Shown here: in pieces, positions 56,695 through 64,000 of the stretch
Layout of the letters: each line of letters begins with the position of its first letter
Position numbering within the stretch: the first letter of the stretch is position 1
Assembly: GCF_019972155.1 (NCBI RefSeq)
Contig: NZ_BOVL01000019.1
Coordinates: forward strand, 543,714-607,713
DNA: 64,000 nt
Source of the DNA: Bradyrhizobium sp. RD5-C2
GTDB lineage: Bacteria > Pseudomonadota > Alphaproteobacteria > Rhizobiales > Xanthobacteraceae
Reading direction: 5' to 3'
Notes under the pieces: generated by a model
What the model was told of the DNA's origin: nothing
The model's database searches: none
Seen by the model: only the letters and a program-made list of their open reading frames with translations
Made by a program: the position numbers and the translations under genes

Positions 56695-56723
56695 TTACAT
56701 TGGCAACGCGAAAGTCTTGTCAA
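56695..56723 (-). promoter_or_regulatory. Candidate promoter of the parvulin gene
   Basis: On the minus strand TTGACA (56718-56723) is followed after 17 bases by ATGTAA (56695-56700), 60 bp before the ATG. Confidence 0.45.
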
Positions 56724-56753
56724 AATGATGAATTCCTTGACATCTTGGCGGCG

Positions 56754-56782
56754 TTGACAACCCCCCGACCGGGCCATATCTC
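56754..56782 (+). promoter_or_regulatory. Candidate sigma-70-type promoter of secA
   Basis: TTGACA (56754-56759), a 17-base spacer and TATCTC (56777-56782). A second TTGACA lies 17 bases earlier (56737-56742) without a good partner. The leader would be about 225 nt. Confidence 0.6.
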
Positions 56783-57014
56783 TGGCCGACCGTGTCAGCG
56801 GTGAGAGCGCTTATTTTGCTGCGTTTTTCGCCGTTGAACCCAGGATGGCCTGTTTCCCACTCAATTGGCGGAGGAGCTCCGGGCCGGGGCTCGAACCGTA
56901 GCGCGTCACGGTGAGTTGATAGGCAATCCGGCGGACCATCTCAGGCTGTATTCCAAGACTGAAATTCAACACTGAACCAAGACCGAACTCGAGACCGAAG
57001 AACAGGAATTTCGC

Positions 57015-59879
57015 ATGATCGGCGCGCTCGCCCGCAAGTTTTTCGGCTCCTCCAACGACCGCCGGGTCAAGGGGTATCAGTCCCGCGTCAGCGCCATCAA
57101 CGCCCTCGAGCCCGAAGTCGTCAAACTGACGGACGATGAGCTCAAGGCCCGCACCGCCGAGTTCAAGCAGCAGCTCGCCAATGGCAAGACGCTCGACGAC
57201 CTCTTGGTTCCGGCCTTCGCCACGGTGCGCGAGGCGGCCAAGCGGACGCTCGGCCAGCGCCATTTCGACGTCCAGCTGATCGGCGGCATGGTGCTGCACG
57301 AGGGCGACATCGCCGAGATGAAGACCGGCGAAGGCAAGACGCTGGTTGCAACCCTCGCGGTCTACCTCAACGCGCTCGCCGGCAAGGGCGTCCATGTCGT
57401 CACCGTCAACGACTACCTCGCCCGCCGCGACTCCGGCTGGATGGGCCAGATCTATTCGTTCCTGGGGCTGACCACCGGCGTGATCGTGCACGGCCTCGAC
57501 GACGCCGAGCGCAAGGCCGCCTATGCCTGCGACATCACCTACGGCACCAACAACGAATACGGCTTCGACTATCTGCGCGACAACATGAAGTACCGCCTGG
57601 AGGACATGGTCCAGCGCGAGCATTTCTACGCGATCGTCGACGAAGTCGACTCGATCCTGATCGACGAAGCGCGCACGCCGCTGATCATCTCCGGCCCGCT
57701 CGACGACCGTTCGGATTTCTACAACACCATCGACACCTTCATGCCGAAGCTCGTCAAGAAAGACGACTTCGAGGTCGACGAGAAGCAGCGCACGGTGACG
57801 CTGACCGAAGGCGGCATGGAGAAGCTCGAGAACCTGCTGCGCGACGCCGGCCAGCTCAAGGGTGACTCGCTGTACGACGTCGAGAACGTCTCGGTCGTGC
57901 ATCACGTCAACCAGGCGCTGCGCGCGCACACGCTGTTCACGCGCGACAAGGATTACATCGTTCGCGACGACGAGGTCGTCATCATCGACGAGTTCACCGG
58001 CCGCATGATGCAGGGCCGGCGTTATTCGGAAGGCCTGCACCAGGCGCTGGAAGCCAAGGAACACGTCACGGTCCAGCCCGAGAACCAGACGCTGGCCTCG
58101 ATCACCTTCCAGAACTATTTCCGGATGTACCAGAAGCTGTCCGGCATGACCGGCACGGCGCTGACCGAAGCCGACGAACTGTTCGACATCTACAAGCTCG
58201 AGGTCGTCGAGATCCCGACCAACCTGCCGGTGGCGCGTCTCGACGAGGACGACGAGGTCTACCGCACCCAGAACGAGAAATACGCCGCGATCCTTGCCGA
58301 GATCGAGCGCGCCAACAAGCGGCTGCAGCCGGTGCTGGTCGGCACGGCGTCGATCGAGAAGTCGGAAGTGCTGGCCGAGTACCTCAAGAAGCACGGCTAC
58401 AAGCAGATCGATTTCGGCGCCGAGTCCGGTATGGACAAGCTTTATGCTGCGGCCCGCGCGGGCAAGCCGGCAAAGCTGTTCGCGGTGCTGAACGCGCGCT
58501 TCCACGAGCAGGAAGCCTATATCGTCGCGGAAGCCGGCGTGCCGGGTGCGATCACGATCGCGACCAACATGGCCGGCCGCGGTACCGACATCAAGCTCGG
58601 CGGCTCGCTCGAGATGCGGATCCAGCAGGAGACCGCCGCGATCACCGACGAAGCCGAGAAGGCCAAGAAGATCGAGCTGATCAAGGCCGACATCGAGCGC
58701 TTCCGCGAGATCGTGCTGAAGGCCGAAGAGGATTTCGAGGTCGAGCCCGCCAAGGGCAACAAGCCCGCCAAGACCGTGAAGAAGCCGGGCGGCCTCTACA
58801 TCATCGGCTCCGAGCGCCACGAATCCCGCCGCATCGACAACCAGCTGCGCGGCCGTTCCGGCCGTCAGGGCGACCCCGGCCGCTCGAAATTCTTCCTGTC
58901 GCTGGAAGACGACCTGATGCGCATCTTCGGCTCCGACCGGCTCGACAGCATGTTGCAACGGCTCGGCCTGCAGGAAGGCGAGGCCATTATCCATCCCTGG
59001 ATCAACAAGGCGCTCGAGAAGGCCCAGCAGAAGGTCGAGGCGCGCAACTTCGACATCCGCAAGAACCTCCTGAAGTTCGACAACGTCCAGAACGACCAGC
59101 GCAAGGTGATCTTCGACCAGCGCATCGACCTGATGAAGGACGACAGCGTCGTCGAGACCGTGACCGACATGCGCCATGCCTTTGTCGAGGACGTGGTCGC
59201 CAAGCACATCCCCGAGCACGCCTATGCCGAGCAGTGGGACACCGCGGGCCTCAAGGAAGAGCTGAAGCGCGTGCTCGATGTCGACCTGCCGGTCGACGAA
59301 TGGGCCAAGGAAGAAGGCATCGCCGACGAGGAGCTGCTGACGCGCATCGAGAATCATGTCGACGAGCGCATGGCGGCCAAGGTCGCGCAATGGGGCCCCG
59401 ACGTGATGCGTTACGTCGAGAAGACCATCCTGTTGCAGACGCTCGACCATCTCTGGCGCGAGCACCTGATCATGCTCGACCATCTGCGCCAGGTGATCGG
59501 CCTGCGCGGCTACGGCCAGCGCGATCCGTTGCAGGAGTACAAGACCGAGGCCTTCAATCTCTTCCAGGAGATGAGCGCGCATCTGCGCGAGGCGGTCACC
59601 GCGCAGCTGATGCGGGTCGAGATCGTGCCGCCGGAAGAGCCGCCGATGCCGCTGCCGCCGATGGAAGCGCACAAGCTCGATCCCAACACCGGCGAGGACG
59701 AGTTCGCCCAGGCCCGCCTGACCGAGGCCACCTACGCGCAGGCCTCGCTGGCGCCGGGGATGCCCGCCGCCGACCGCAATCCGAATGACCCGGCAAGCTG
59801 GGGCAAGGTCGGCCGCAACGAGGATTGCCCCTGCGGGTCAGGCAAGAAGTACAAGCACTGCCACGGGCGGTACGCGTAA
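57015..59879 (+). CDS. secA: Preprotein translocase ATPase SecA
   Basis: SecA drives post-translational export through SecYEG. The 954-residue protein has Walker A GEGKT (105-109), the DEVDS box in AIVDEVDSILIDEART, the preprotein cross-linking domain, GRGTDIKLGG and the second-motor motif QLRGRSGRQGDPG. The C-terminal zinc site is C938, C940, C949 and H950 (CPCGSGKKYKHCH), which binds SecB and phospholipid. AGGAA precedes the ATG. Confidence 0.99.
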   Translation: MIGALARKFFGSSNDRRVKGYQSRVSAINALEPEVVKLTDDELKARTAEFKQQLANGKTLDDLLVPAFATVREAAKRTLGQRHFDVQLIGGMVLHEGDIAEMKTGEGKTLVATLAVYLNALAGKGVHVVTVNDYLARRDSGWMGQIYSFLGLTTGVIVHGLDDAERKAAYACDITYGTNNEYGFDYLRDNMKYRLEDMVQREHFYAIVDEVDSILIDEARTPLIISGPLDDRSDFYNTIDTFMPKLVKKDDFEVDEKQRTVTLTEGGMEKLENLLRDAGQLKGDSLYDVENVSVVHHVNQALRAHTLFTRDKDYIVRDDEVVIIDEFTGRMMQGRRYSEGLHQALEAKEHVTVQPENQTLASITFQNYFRMYQKLSGMTGTALTEADELFDIYKLEVVEIPTNLPVARLDEDDEVYRTQNEKYAAILAEIERANKRLQPVLVGTASIEKSEVLAEYLKKHGYKQIDFGAESGMDKLYAAARAGKPAKLFAVLNARFHEQEAYIVAEAGVPGAITIATNMAGRGTDIKLGGSLEMRIQQETAAITDEAEKAKKIELIKADIERFREIVLKAEEDFEVEPAKGNKPAKTVKKPGGLYIIGSERHESRRIDNQLRGRSGRQGDPGRSKFFLSLEDDLMRIFGSDRLDSMLQRLGLQEGEAIIHPWINKALEKAQQKVEARNFDIRKNLLKFDNVQNDQRKVIFDQRIDLMKDDSVVETVTDMRHAFVEDVVAKHIPEHAYAEQWDTAGLKEELKRVLDVDLPVDEWAKEEGIADEELLTRIENHVDERMAAKVAQWGPDVMRYVEKTILLQTLDHLWREHLIMLDHLRQVIGLRGYGQRDPLQEYKTEAFNLFQEMSAHLREAVTAQLMRVEIVPPEEPPMPLPPMEAHKLDPNTGEDEFAQARLTEATYAQASLAPGMPAADRNPNDPASWGKVGRNEDCPCGSGKKYKHCHGRYA

Positions 59880-59934
59880 GCCGCCGCAAGCCTGACGCGG
59901 CGGGCGCCTGGCCCGCCGTCGAGACTACTCGCGC

Positions 59935-60369
59935 TCAACCGGCGAACGCCTTGTCGAGATCGGCGATGATGATCTTCTGCATCTTCAGCATCGCCTGCAT
60001 TGCGCGATCGGCCGCCTTGCGGTCGGGGTCGCCGAGATAGCGGCTCAGCGCCGTCGGGATCACCTGCCAGGACAGGCCGAAGCGGTCCTTGAGCCAGCCG
60101 CAGCGCGATTCCTGGCCGCCGTCGGTGAGCTTGCTCCAGAAATAATCCACCTGCTCTTGGGTCTCGACGCTGAGGAAGAACGACACCGCCTCGTTGAATT
60201 TGTGCTGCGGCCCGCCATTGAGAGCGTAGAACCGCTGCCCCTCGAGCTCAAAACTCGCCATGAAGTCGCTGACGGTCTCGATCTCGGCGTTCGGGAACAC
60301 CGACTTGTAGAAGGCGACGGCGTCGCGGACGTTATTGTCGAGCCAGAGGAACGGCGTGATCGAAGTCAT
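59935..60369 (-). CDS. VOC-family (PhnB-like) protein
   Basis: This 144-residue protein is a glyoxalase-fold member of the PhnB/3-demethylubiquinone methyltransferase-like group: ITPFLWLDNNVRDAVAFYKS at the start, RFYALNGGPQHKFNEAVSFF and WLKDRFGLSWQVIPTAL. Despite its historical name the family has no methyltransferase motif. The substrate is unknown. It converges with secA. Confidence 0.88.
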   Translation of the reverse strand: MTSITPFLWLDNNVRDAVAFYKSVFPNAEIETVSDFMASFELEGQRFYALNGGPQHKFNEAVSFFLSVETQEQVDYFWSKLTDGGQESRCGWLKDRFGLSWQVIPTALSRYLGDPDRKAADRAMQAMLKMQKIIIADLDKAFAG

Positions 60370-60720
60370 GACGGGGAAATCCTTGTGATCGATGAGGAGG
60401 ATGAGCCGGAACCGCGCGCACAGCGTTAGCGCATCCGGAGGACGCGCCCGCGACCGTCACTCCGACATGTTGACCGGACTTTTTGTTGAGCCTCCCGGCA
60501 CGGCTGTCTGCCGGTAAGGCGGTATTTTTCGCGATTTTGGAGCCCCGGTAACCCTGCGCTAAGCCCGCGGCCGGTCCGGCCACTACCCAACGTCGGTATT
60601 GGTTCGTCCAATCAATCACTTGTTAGTGCTCTGTGCTTCAATATTGCCGGGCGCGTCGGGTGAGCCGCCAACGCGCATCAAAGCGTCTCTTTGGTCAAGG
60701 CTCGATCCGGAGGCCGCGCC
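60370..60720. other. 351-bp spacer, no gene seen
   Basis: This region lies between two divergent genes (VOC protein and membrane spermidine-synthase-like protein). I find no repeat copy, strong dyad or credible small gene; promoters of both genes should be here. Confidence 0.4.
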
Positions 60721-63156
60721 TTGCAGACCGCGACGACTATGCCCGGCCGCTACTATCCGGCGATCTTCGTGCTGGCGTCGGCCACGCTGGCCTATCAGAT
60801 CCTGATCACCCGCTTCTTCAGCGTGATGGTGCATTACCACTTCGCTTTCGGGGCCATCGCGCTTGCGATGTTCGGGCTGACGCGCGGTGCAATGAAGGTT
60901 TATGAGGATTCGGCCCGCTATGCGCCGGCGCGTGTGGCGCCGGAGTTTGCCCGCCATGCCGCGCGGTTCGCGATCAGCGGCGTCGTCGTGATGTGCGCCT
61001 TTCTGTATGCGCCGCTGGTCGTGCCCGGCGCATATGCCATGTCTGCGCTCGCCGTGGTCGCGCTGGGTTTCACCATCCCGTTCGCCGAGGGCGGCATCTG
61101 CATCACGCTTCTCCTGACCCGGCTGCCCAACGTCGGCGGCTGGCTTTACGCTGCCGATCTGGTCGGCGCCGCGGTCGGATGCCTCGGCATCATCTTCGTG
61201 CTGCTGGTGATCGATCCGGTCAGCGCGACGCTGTGGATCGGCGCCTGCGCCGCGGCCGTCGGCTGGTTCGTGGTCCGTCACGGCGAAGGCCGAAGCGATG
61301 TGCGCCTGAGCCGCAACGCCGCGCTTGGTCTTGCCGCGCTCGCCGCGGTCCACACCGCGCTTGCCGCAACCGGCAGCAGCCATCTTGGCGTGATCTGGGC
61401 CAAGGGCACCCAGCAGACCGGAACGTTGTTCGAGCGCTGGAACACCTATTCGCGCATCCGCGTGACCGATCTCGGGCTTTCGACTCCGTTCGGCTGGTCG
61501 TTCTCGCGCACCCCGGATACCAGGATCGAGCAGCTCTATCTCGACATCGATGCCGACGCGGCGACACCGATCACCCGCTTCTCCGGCGATCTGACCAAGG
61601 TTTCCTATCTCAAGGACGACGTCATCAACGCGCCCTATCTGGTGCAGCAGCGGCCGGGCGACGTCGCCGTGGTCGGCGTCGGCGGCGGCCGCGACATCCT
61701 CTCCGGCCTGTATTTCGGCGCGCAGCGAATTCACGGCATCGAAATCAATCCCGCGATCTTCGAAGTGCTGACCGACAAGTTCGCCGATTATTCGGGCCAT
61801 CTCCATCGCCAGCCCGGCGTGTCGCTGGTCAATGCCGAAGCGCGCAGCTACATCAACCACTCGCCCGATCGCTACGACCTGATCCAGATCTCGCTGATCG
61901 ACACCTGGGCCGCCACCGCAGCCGGCGGGCTGACGCTGACCGAGAACCGGCTCTACACCGTGGAGGCGTGGGACGATTTCTTCCGCGCGCTGAAGCCGGG
62001 CGGCATGCTCTCGGTATCGCGCTGGTACGAACCAACGGCCTATCGCGGCGAGTTCTATCGCCTGATTGCGATCGCGGCCGAGGCGTTGCAGCATCAGGGC
62101 GTGCCGATGACCGAACTGTCGCAGCATGTGATTGCGGCGAATGTCGGCAGCGTCGTCACGGTCATGACCCGGCCCGAGGCGTTCACGGCGGCGCAATGGC
62201 AGGGCGCGCGCGAGCGGCTGGAAGCACGGGGATTCAAGCTGCTGCTCGGGCCTGACATCGCGTATGACAATGTCACCTCGGCTCTGCTATCGGGCAAGGC
62301 CGACCAGCGCTTCCTTGATTCATTGCCGGTAAACATCGCGGCCTCGACCGACGACAAGCCGTTCTTCTTCTATACCGCGCGACTTGCCGATCTGTTCCTC
62401 AAGAACGGCTTCGAGGCGCAGAACAACGCAGCGCTCGGCATCATCAAATGGGTGCTCGTCTTCCAGCTCGGCATCTGCATTTTCTACATCGGCATTCCCT
62501 TCGCGCGCTTGATGCGGCGGATGCCGGCGGCCACACTGGTGCCGCCGGTGGCCTATTTCGCCGCGATCGGCATGGGCTTCATGCTGATCGAGATTTCGCA
62601 GATGCAACGGCTGATGGTGTTCCTCGGCCACCCCGTCTACGGGCTCAGCGTCGTGCTGTTCACGATCCTGCTGTTCGGCGGCATCGGCAGCGCCACGGTG
62701 GGTGCCGCGCCTGCGCGGCCGGCCATGTTGATCGCTCGCCTCGTGGCGCTGGTCGCAACGCTGGTGGCCGCAGGCCTGCTGACGCCGGCCATCACCGCCT
62801 TGGCGCGCTCCGCGCCGACCGACATCCGCATCCTGGTGTCGGTCGCGCTGCTGGCGCCGCCGGCCTTCTGCATGGGCATGATGTTCCCGCTGGGCCTCGG
62901 CATCTGGCGGCGGCATGACGGGCTGCTGCCTTTCTTCTGGAGCACCAACGGCATCACCTCGATGCTTGCGTCCGTGCTCGGCATGGCGCTGTCGATCCAG
63001 TTCGGCATCACCACGACGTTCGCGCTCGGCGTCTGCTGCTATGTGGTGTGCGCGATCATGATCGTCGGCAACCGGCTGGCCCATCCGGTCGCTGATGACG
63101 CCCTCACGCCGGTCGGGCCGGCAAGCCTGGTGGCGCAGGACGAGGTGGCGTCGTAG
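60721..63156 (+). CDS. Membrane protein with embedded spermidine-synthase-like methyltransferase fold
   Basis: This 811-residue protein has six or seven N-terminal helices (about 8-220), a soluble Rossmann domain (about 225-555) and five to seven C-terminal helices (about 570-790). The soluble part shows VVGVGGGRDILSGL (317-330), IHGIEINPAIFEV, YDLIQISLIDTWAA and the spermidine-synthase-like LTLTENRLYTVEAWDDFFRA. Members of this class are annotated as fused MFS/spermidine synthases, but aminopropyl transfer is unproven. The TTG at 60721 is preferred because GGAGG lies seven bases before it; ATG 60739 is an alternative. Confidence 0.82.
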   Translation: MQTATTMPGRYYPAIFVLASATLAYQILITRFFSVMVHYHFAFGAIALAMFGLTRGAMKVYEDSARYAPARVAPEFARHAARFAISGVVVMCAFLYAPLVVPGAYAMSALAVVALGFTIPFAEGGICITLLLTRLPNVGGWLYAADLVGAAVGCLGIIFVLLVIDPVSATLWIGACAAAVGWFVVRHGEGRSDVRLSRNAALGLAALAAVHTALAATGSSHLGVIWAKGTQQTGTLFERWNTYSRIRVTDLGLSTPFGWSFSRTPDTRIEQLYLDIDADAATPITRFSGDLTKVSYLKDDVINAPYLVQQRPGDVAVVGVGGGRDILSGLYFGAQRIHGIEINPAIFEVLTDKFADYSGHLHRQPGVSLVNAEARSYINHSPDRYDLIQISLIDTWAATAAGGLTLTENRLYTVEAWDDFFRALKPGGMLSVSRWYEPTAYRGEFYRLIAIAAEALQHQGVPMTELSQHVIAANVGSVVTVMTRPEAFTAAQWQGARERLEARGFKLLLGPDIAYDNVTSALLSGKADQRFLDSLPVNIAASTDDKPFFFYTARLADLFLKNGFEAQNNAALGIIKWVLVFQLGICIFYIGIPFARLMRRMPAATLVPPVAYFAAIGMGFMLIEISQMQRLMVFLGHPVYGLSVVLFTILLFGGIGSATVGAAPARPAMLIARLVALVATLVAAGLLTPAITALARSAPTDIRILVSVALLAPPAFCMGMMFPLGLGIWRRHDGLLPFFWSTNGITSMLASVLGMALSIQFGITTTFALGVCCYVVCAIMIVGNRLAHPVADDALTPVGPASLVAQDEVAS

Positions 63157-63177
63157 CGGAGGCTGTTGCCTATTGCC

Positions 63178-63621
63178 TCAGTTGGCGCTGCCGATCAAGC
63201 TTTCCAGCAGCCGCTTGAGCTCGGTGGTCGACTTGTCGCCATAGCTCTCGACGATGTGCTCTTCCTGGCTCACCGCCAGCGAGTTCAGCCGGCGGCACAG
63301 CGCCTTGCCGCGATCGGAGACGAACATCAGCACCTTGCGGCGATCCTTGGGATCCTGCACGCGATAGACCAGCGCATCCGACACCATGCGGTCGATCATC
63401 TTGGTCAGCGTCGGATGATTGAGCAGCACCGCGTCGGCAAGCTCGCCCATCGAGTGTCCGTTGCCGTCGGACAGCACTTTGAGGATGCGCCACTGCTCGA
63501 CCGGCACGCCTTCCTTGGCCAGCCGCGTCTCCAACTGCCGGTTGATCTCCCGGTTGGCTTGCGCGAGCAGGTAGGTGAGGTGTTCGGTGATCGGGGAGTT
63601 TTCTTTCGGCGGTTTAGCCAC
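63178..63621 (-). CDS. MarR-family transcriptional regulator
   Basis: This 147-residue winged-helix protein has the recognition helix ADAVLLNHPTLTKMIDRMV and wing RVQDPKDRRKVLMFVSD. It starts with GTG. It is divergent from the gene at 63800, and an AT-rich palindrome in the spacer is its likely site. It may control that neighbouring gene. Confidence 0.9.
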   Translation of the reverse strand: MAKPPKENSPITEHLTYLLAQANREINRQLETRLAKEGVPVEQWRILKVLSDGNGHSMGELADAVLLNHPTLTKMIDRMVSDALVYRVQDPKDRRKVLMFVSDRGKALCRRLNSLAVSQEEHIVESYGDKSTTELKRLLESLIGSAN

Positions 63622-63695
63622 GGCGTGAGACCTGGTTCCTGACCCGGTGAATGAATGTCCGGCAACTCATGCCGTTTCTATATGCACTTCAATTG

Positions 63696-63707
63696 TTGAA
63701 TATTCAA
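63696..63707. promoter_or_regulatory. Probable MarR operator TTGAATATTCAA
   Basis: A perfect 12-bp palindrome in an AT-rich spacer between a marR gene and a divergent gene. CAATTG lies just upstream and AATATT follows. The half-sites and spacing are typical of MarR boxes. Confidence 0.55.
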
Positions 63708-63799
63708 TATTTTCCCCTAGGATATTCCCCCAACCAAGGGGCGGATGCCGCGACCGCCCGCTGGCTGCGTTGCGTACTGCTTCCCAGACAGGAGTTGGC

Positions 63800-64000
63800 G
63801 TGCTCTCGACGGTCTCCTTCCAGGCGTATGGCGGCATGCCCGTCGCGCCGCCGCACCTGTTTCGAAATCCGTCGTCCTGCGCGGCCGATCTCGCTTTGAC
63901 CGTCAAGCCGGGCTCCTCGCGCCGTGGCGGCACCGACAGCAAGCTTAGAATCGGCAATTTCATCACCTTCTCCGGCGCGCCCGGGATCTGGGGGCCGATC
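63800..64000 (+). CDS. Partial gene, possibly an ABC substrate-binding protein
   Basis: This open frame of 67 codons runs off the window. AGGAG lies five bases before the GTG at 63800. The segment KLRIGNFITFSGAPGIWGPI resembles the ligand-domain start of type I periplasmic receptors, but without a clear signal peptide (the first 45 residues are not hydrophobic). It is divergent from the MarR gene, so it may be regulated by it. The identification is tentative because most of the gene is missing. Confidence 0.45.
   Translation, partial: MLSTVSFQAYGGMPVAPPHLFRNPSSCAADLALTVKPGSSRRGGTDSKLRIGNFITFSGAPGIWGPI

Larger units (their letters stand above)
56636..57014. other. Divergent parvulin-secA promoter region
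   Basis: This 379-bp spacer holds promoter-like elements in both directions (56695-56723 minus, 56754-56782 plus). No small gene or repeat is evident in the roughly 230 bases between the plus-strand promoter and the secA start. Confidence 0.55.

Noticed and set aside
56811..59672. A 953-codon open frame antisense to secA.
   Set aside because: Its length follows from the G+C-rich third positions of secA. Its own composition is not protein-like and it overlaps an unmistakable SecA in full.

Overview
The window looks like a stretch of chromosome from a slow-growing rhizobial alphaproteobacterium, most likely Bradyrhizobium or a close relative. The base composition is strongly G+C-rich. It carries a rhizobial-type lysC-ptsP-prfA and prmC-DUF4167 set, a phaR-phaA-phaB polyhydroxybutyrate locus, a cysteine-free ribosomal protein L32, and many copies of the short palindromic intergenic repeats typical of this group. 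I see no rRNA, tRNA, CRISPR array, prophage or intact insertion sequence. Most of the window is ordinary, densely packed chromosomal DNA.

Layout. 0.06-3.3 kb: a MarR-controlled EmrAB-type efflux operon. 3.4-5.4 kb: a Zur-like regulator, a DMT exporter and a small orphan gene. 5.6-10.6 kb: a sulfurtransferase, ispG, and a TauD-type plus a Rieske-type oxygenase side by side. 10.7-18.5 kb: a Na+/H+ antiporter, small NTF2, GFA and DUF proteins, a prenyl diphosphate synthase, mtgA and rpmF. 18.7-24.7 kb: a GGDEF/EAL protein whose GGDEF half is degenerate, a Tat-exported acetamidase/formamidase and, divergent from it, a 785-residue protein joining a complete AraC-type regulator to a complete acetamidase/formamidase domain. 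24.8-27.8 kb: phaR, phaA and phaB, with a strong terminator between phaA and phaB. 27.9-33.7 kb: a DMT exporter, a cupin, gloB, a methyltransferase, DUF4167, a structured 476-nt gap, prmC and a HIT protein. 33.7-39.9 kb: a branched-chain-amino-acid-type ABC transporter (livF, fused livMG, livH, livK) with two regulators, one of which resembles the DNA-binding C-terminal domain of RNA polymerase alpha. 40-46.6 kb: prfA, ptsP, lysC, a PH-domain membrane protein and ubiG. 46.9-52.4 kb: two DMT proteins, a translationally coupled DUF1178-nitrilase-glutaredoxin group, comF, an NDUFAF5-like methyltransferase and mutT. 52.5-64 kb: a TadG-like protein, argJ, a parvulin, secA, a VOC protein, a membrane protein with an embedded spermidine-synthase-like domain, and a MarR gene divergent from a gene cut by the window end.

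The most unusual item is the AraC-acetamidase fusion at 22320-24677. It faces a secreted paralogue of its own enzymatic half across a 394-bp region rich in GTGCA motifs. This suggests a regulator that senses amides, or the turnover of amides, through an attached enzyme domain, and that controls the exported amidase. Next in interest are the alpha-CTD-like protein beside the ABC transporter, the structured spacer before DUF4167, the roughly 7-kb block that separates prfA from prmC, and the membrane protein that sandwiches a spermidine-synthase fold between two membrane halves.

Identifications rest on reading motifs and recalling families; no database search was run. Start codons were chosen from Shine-Dalgarno sequences and family lengths.
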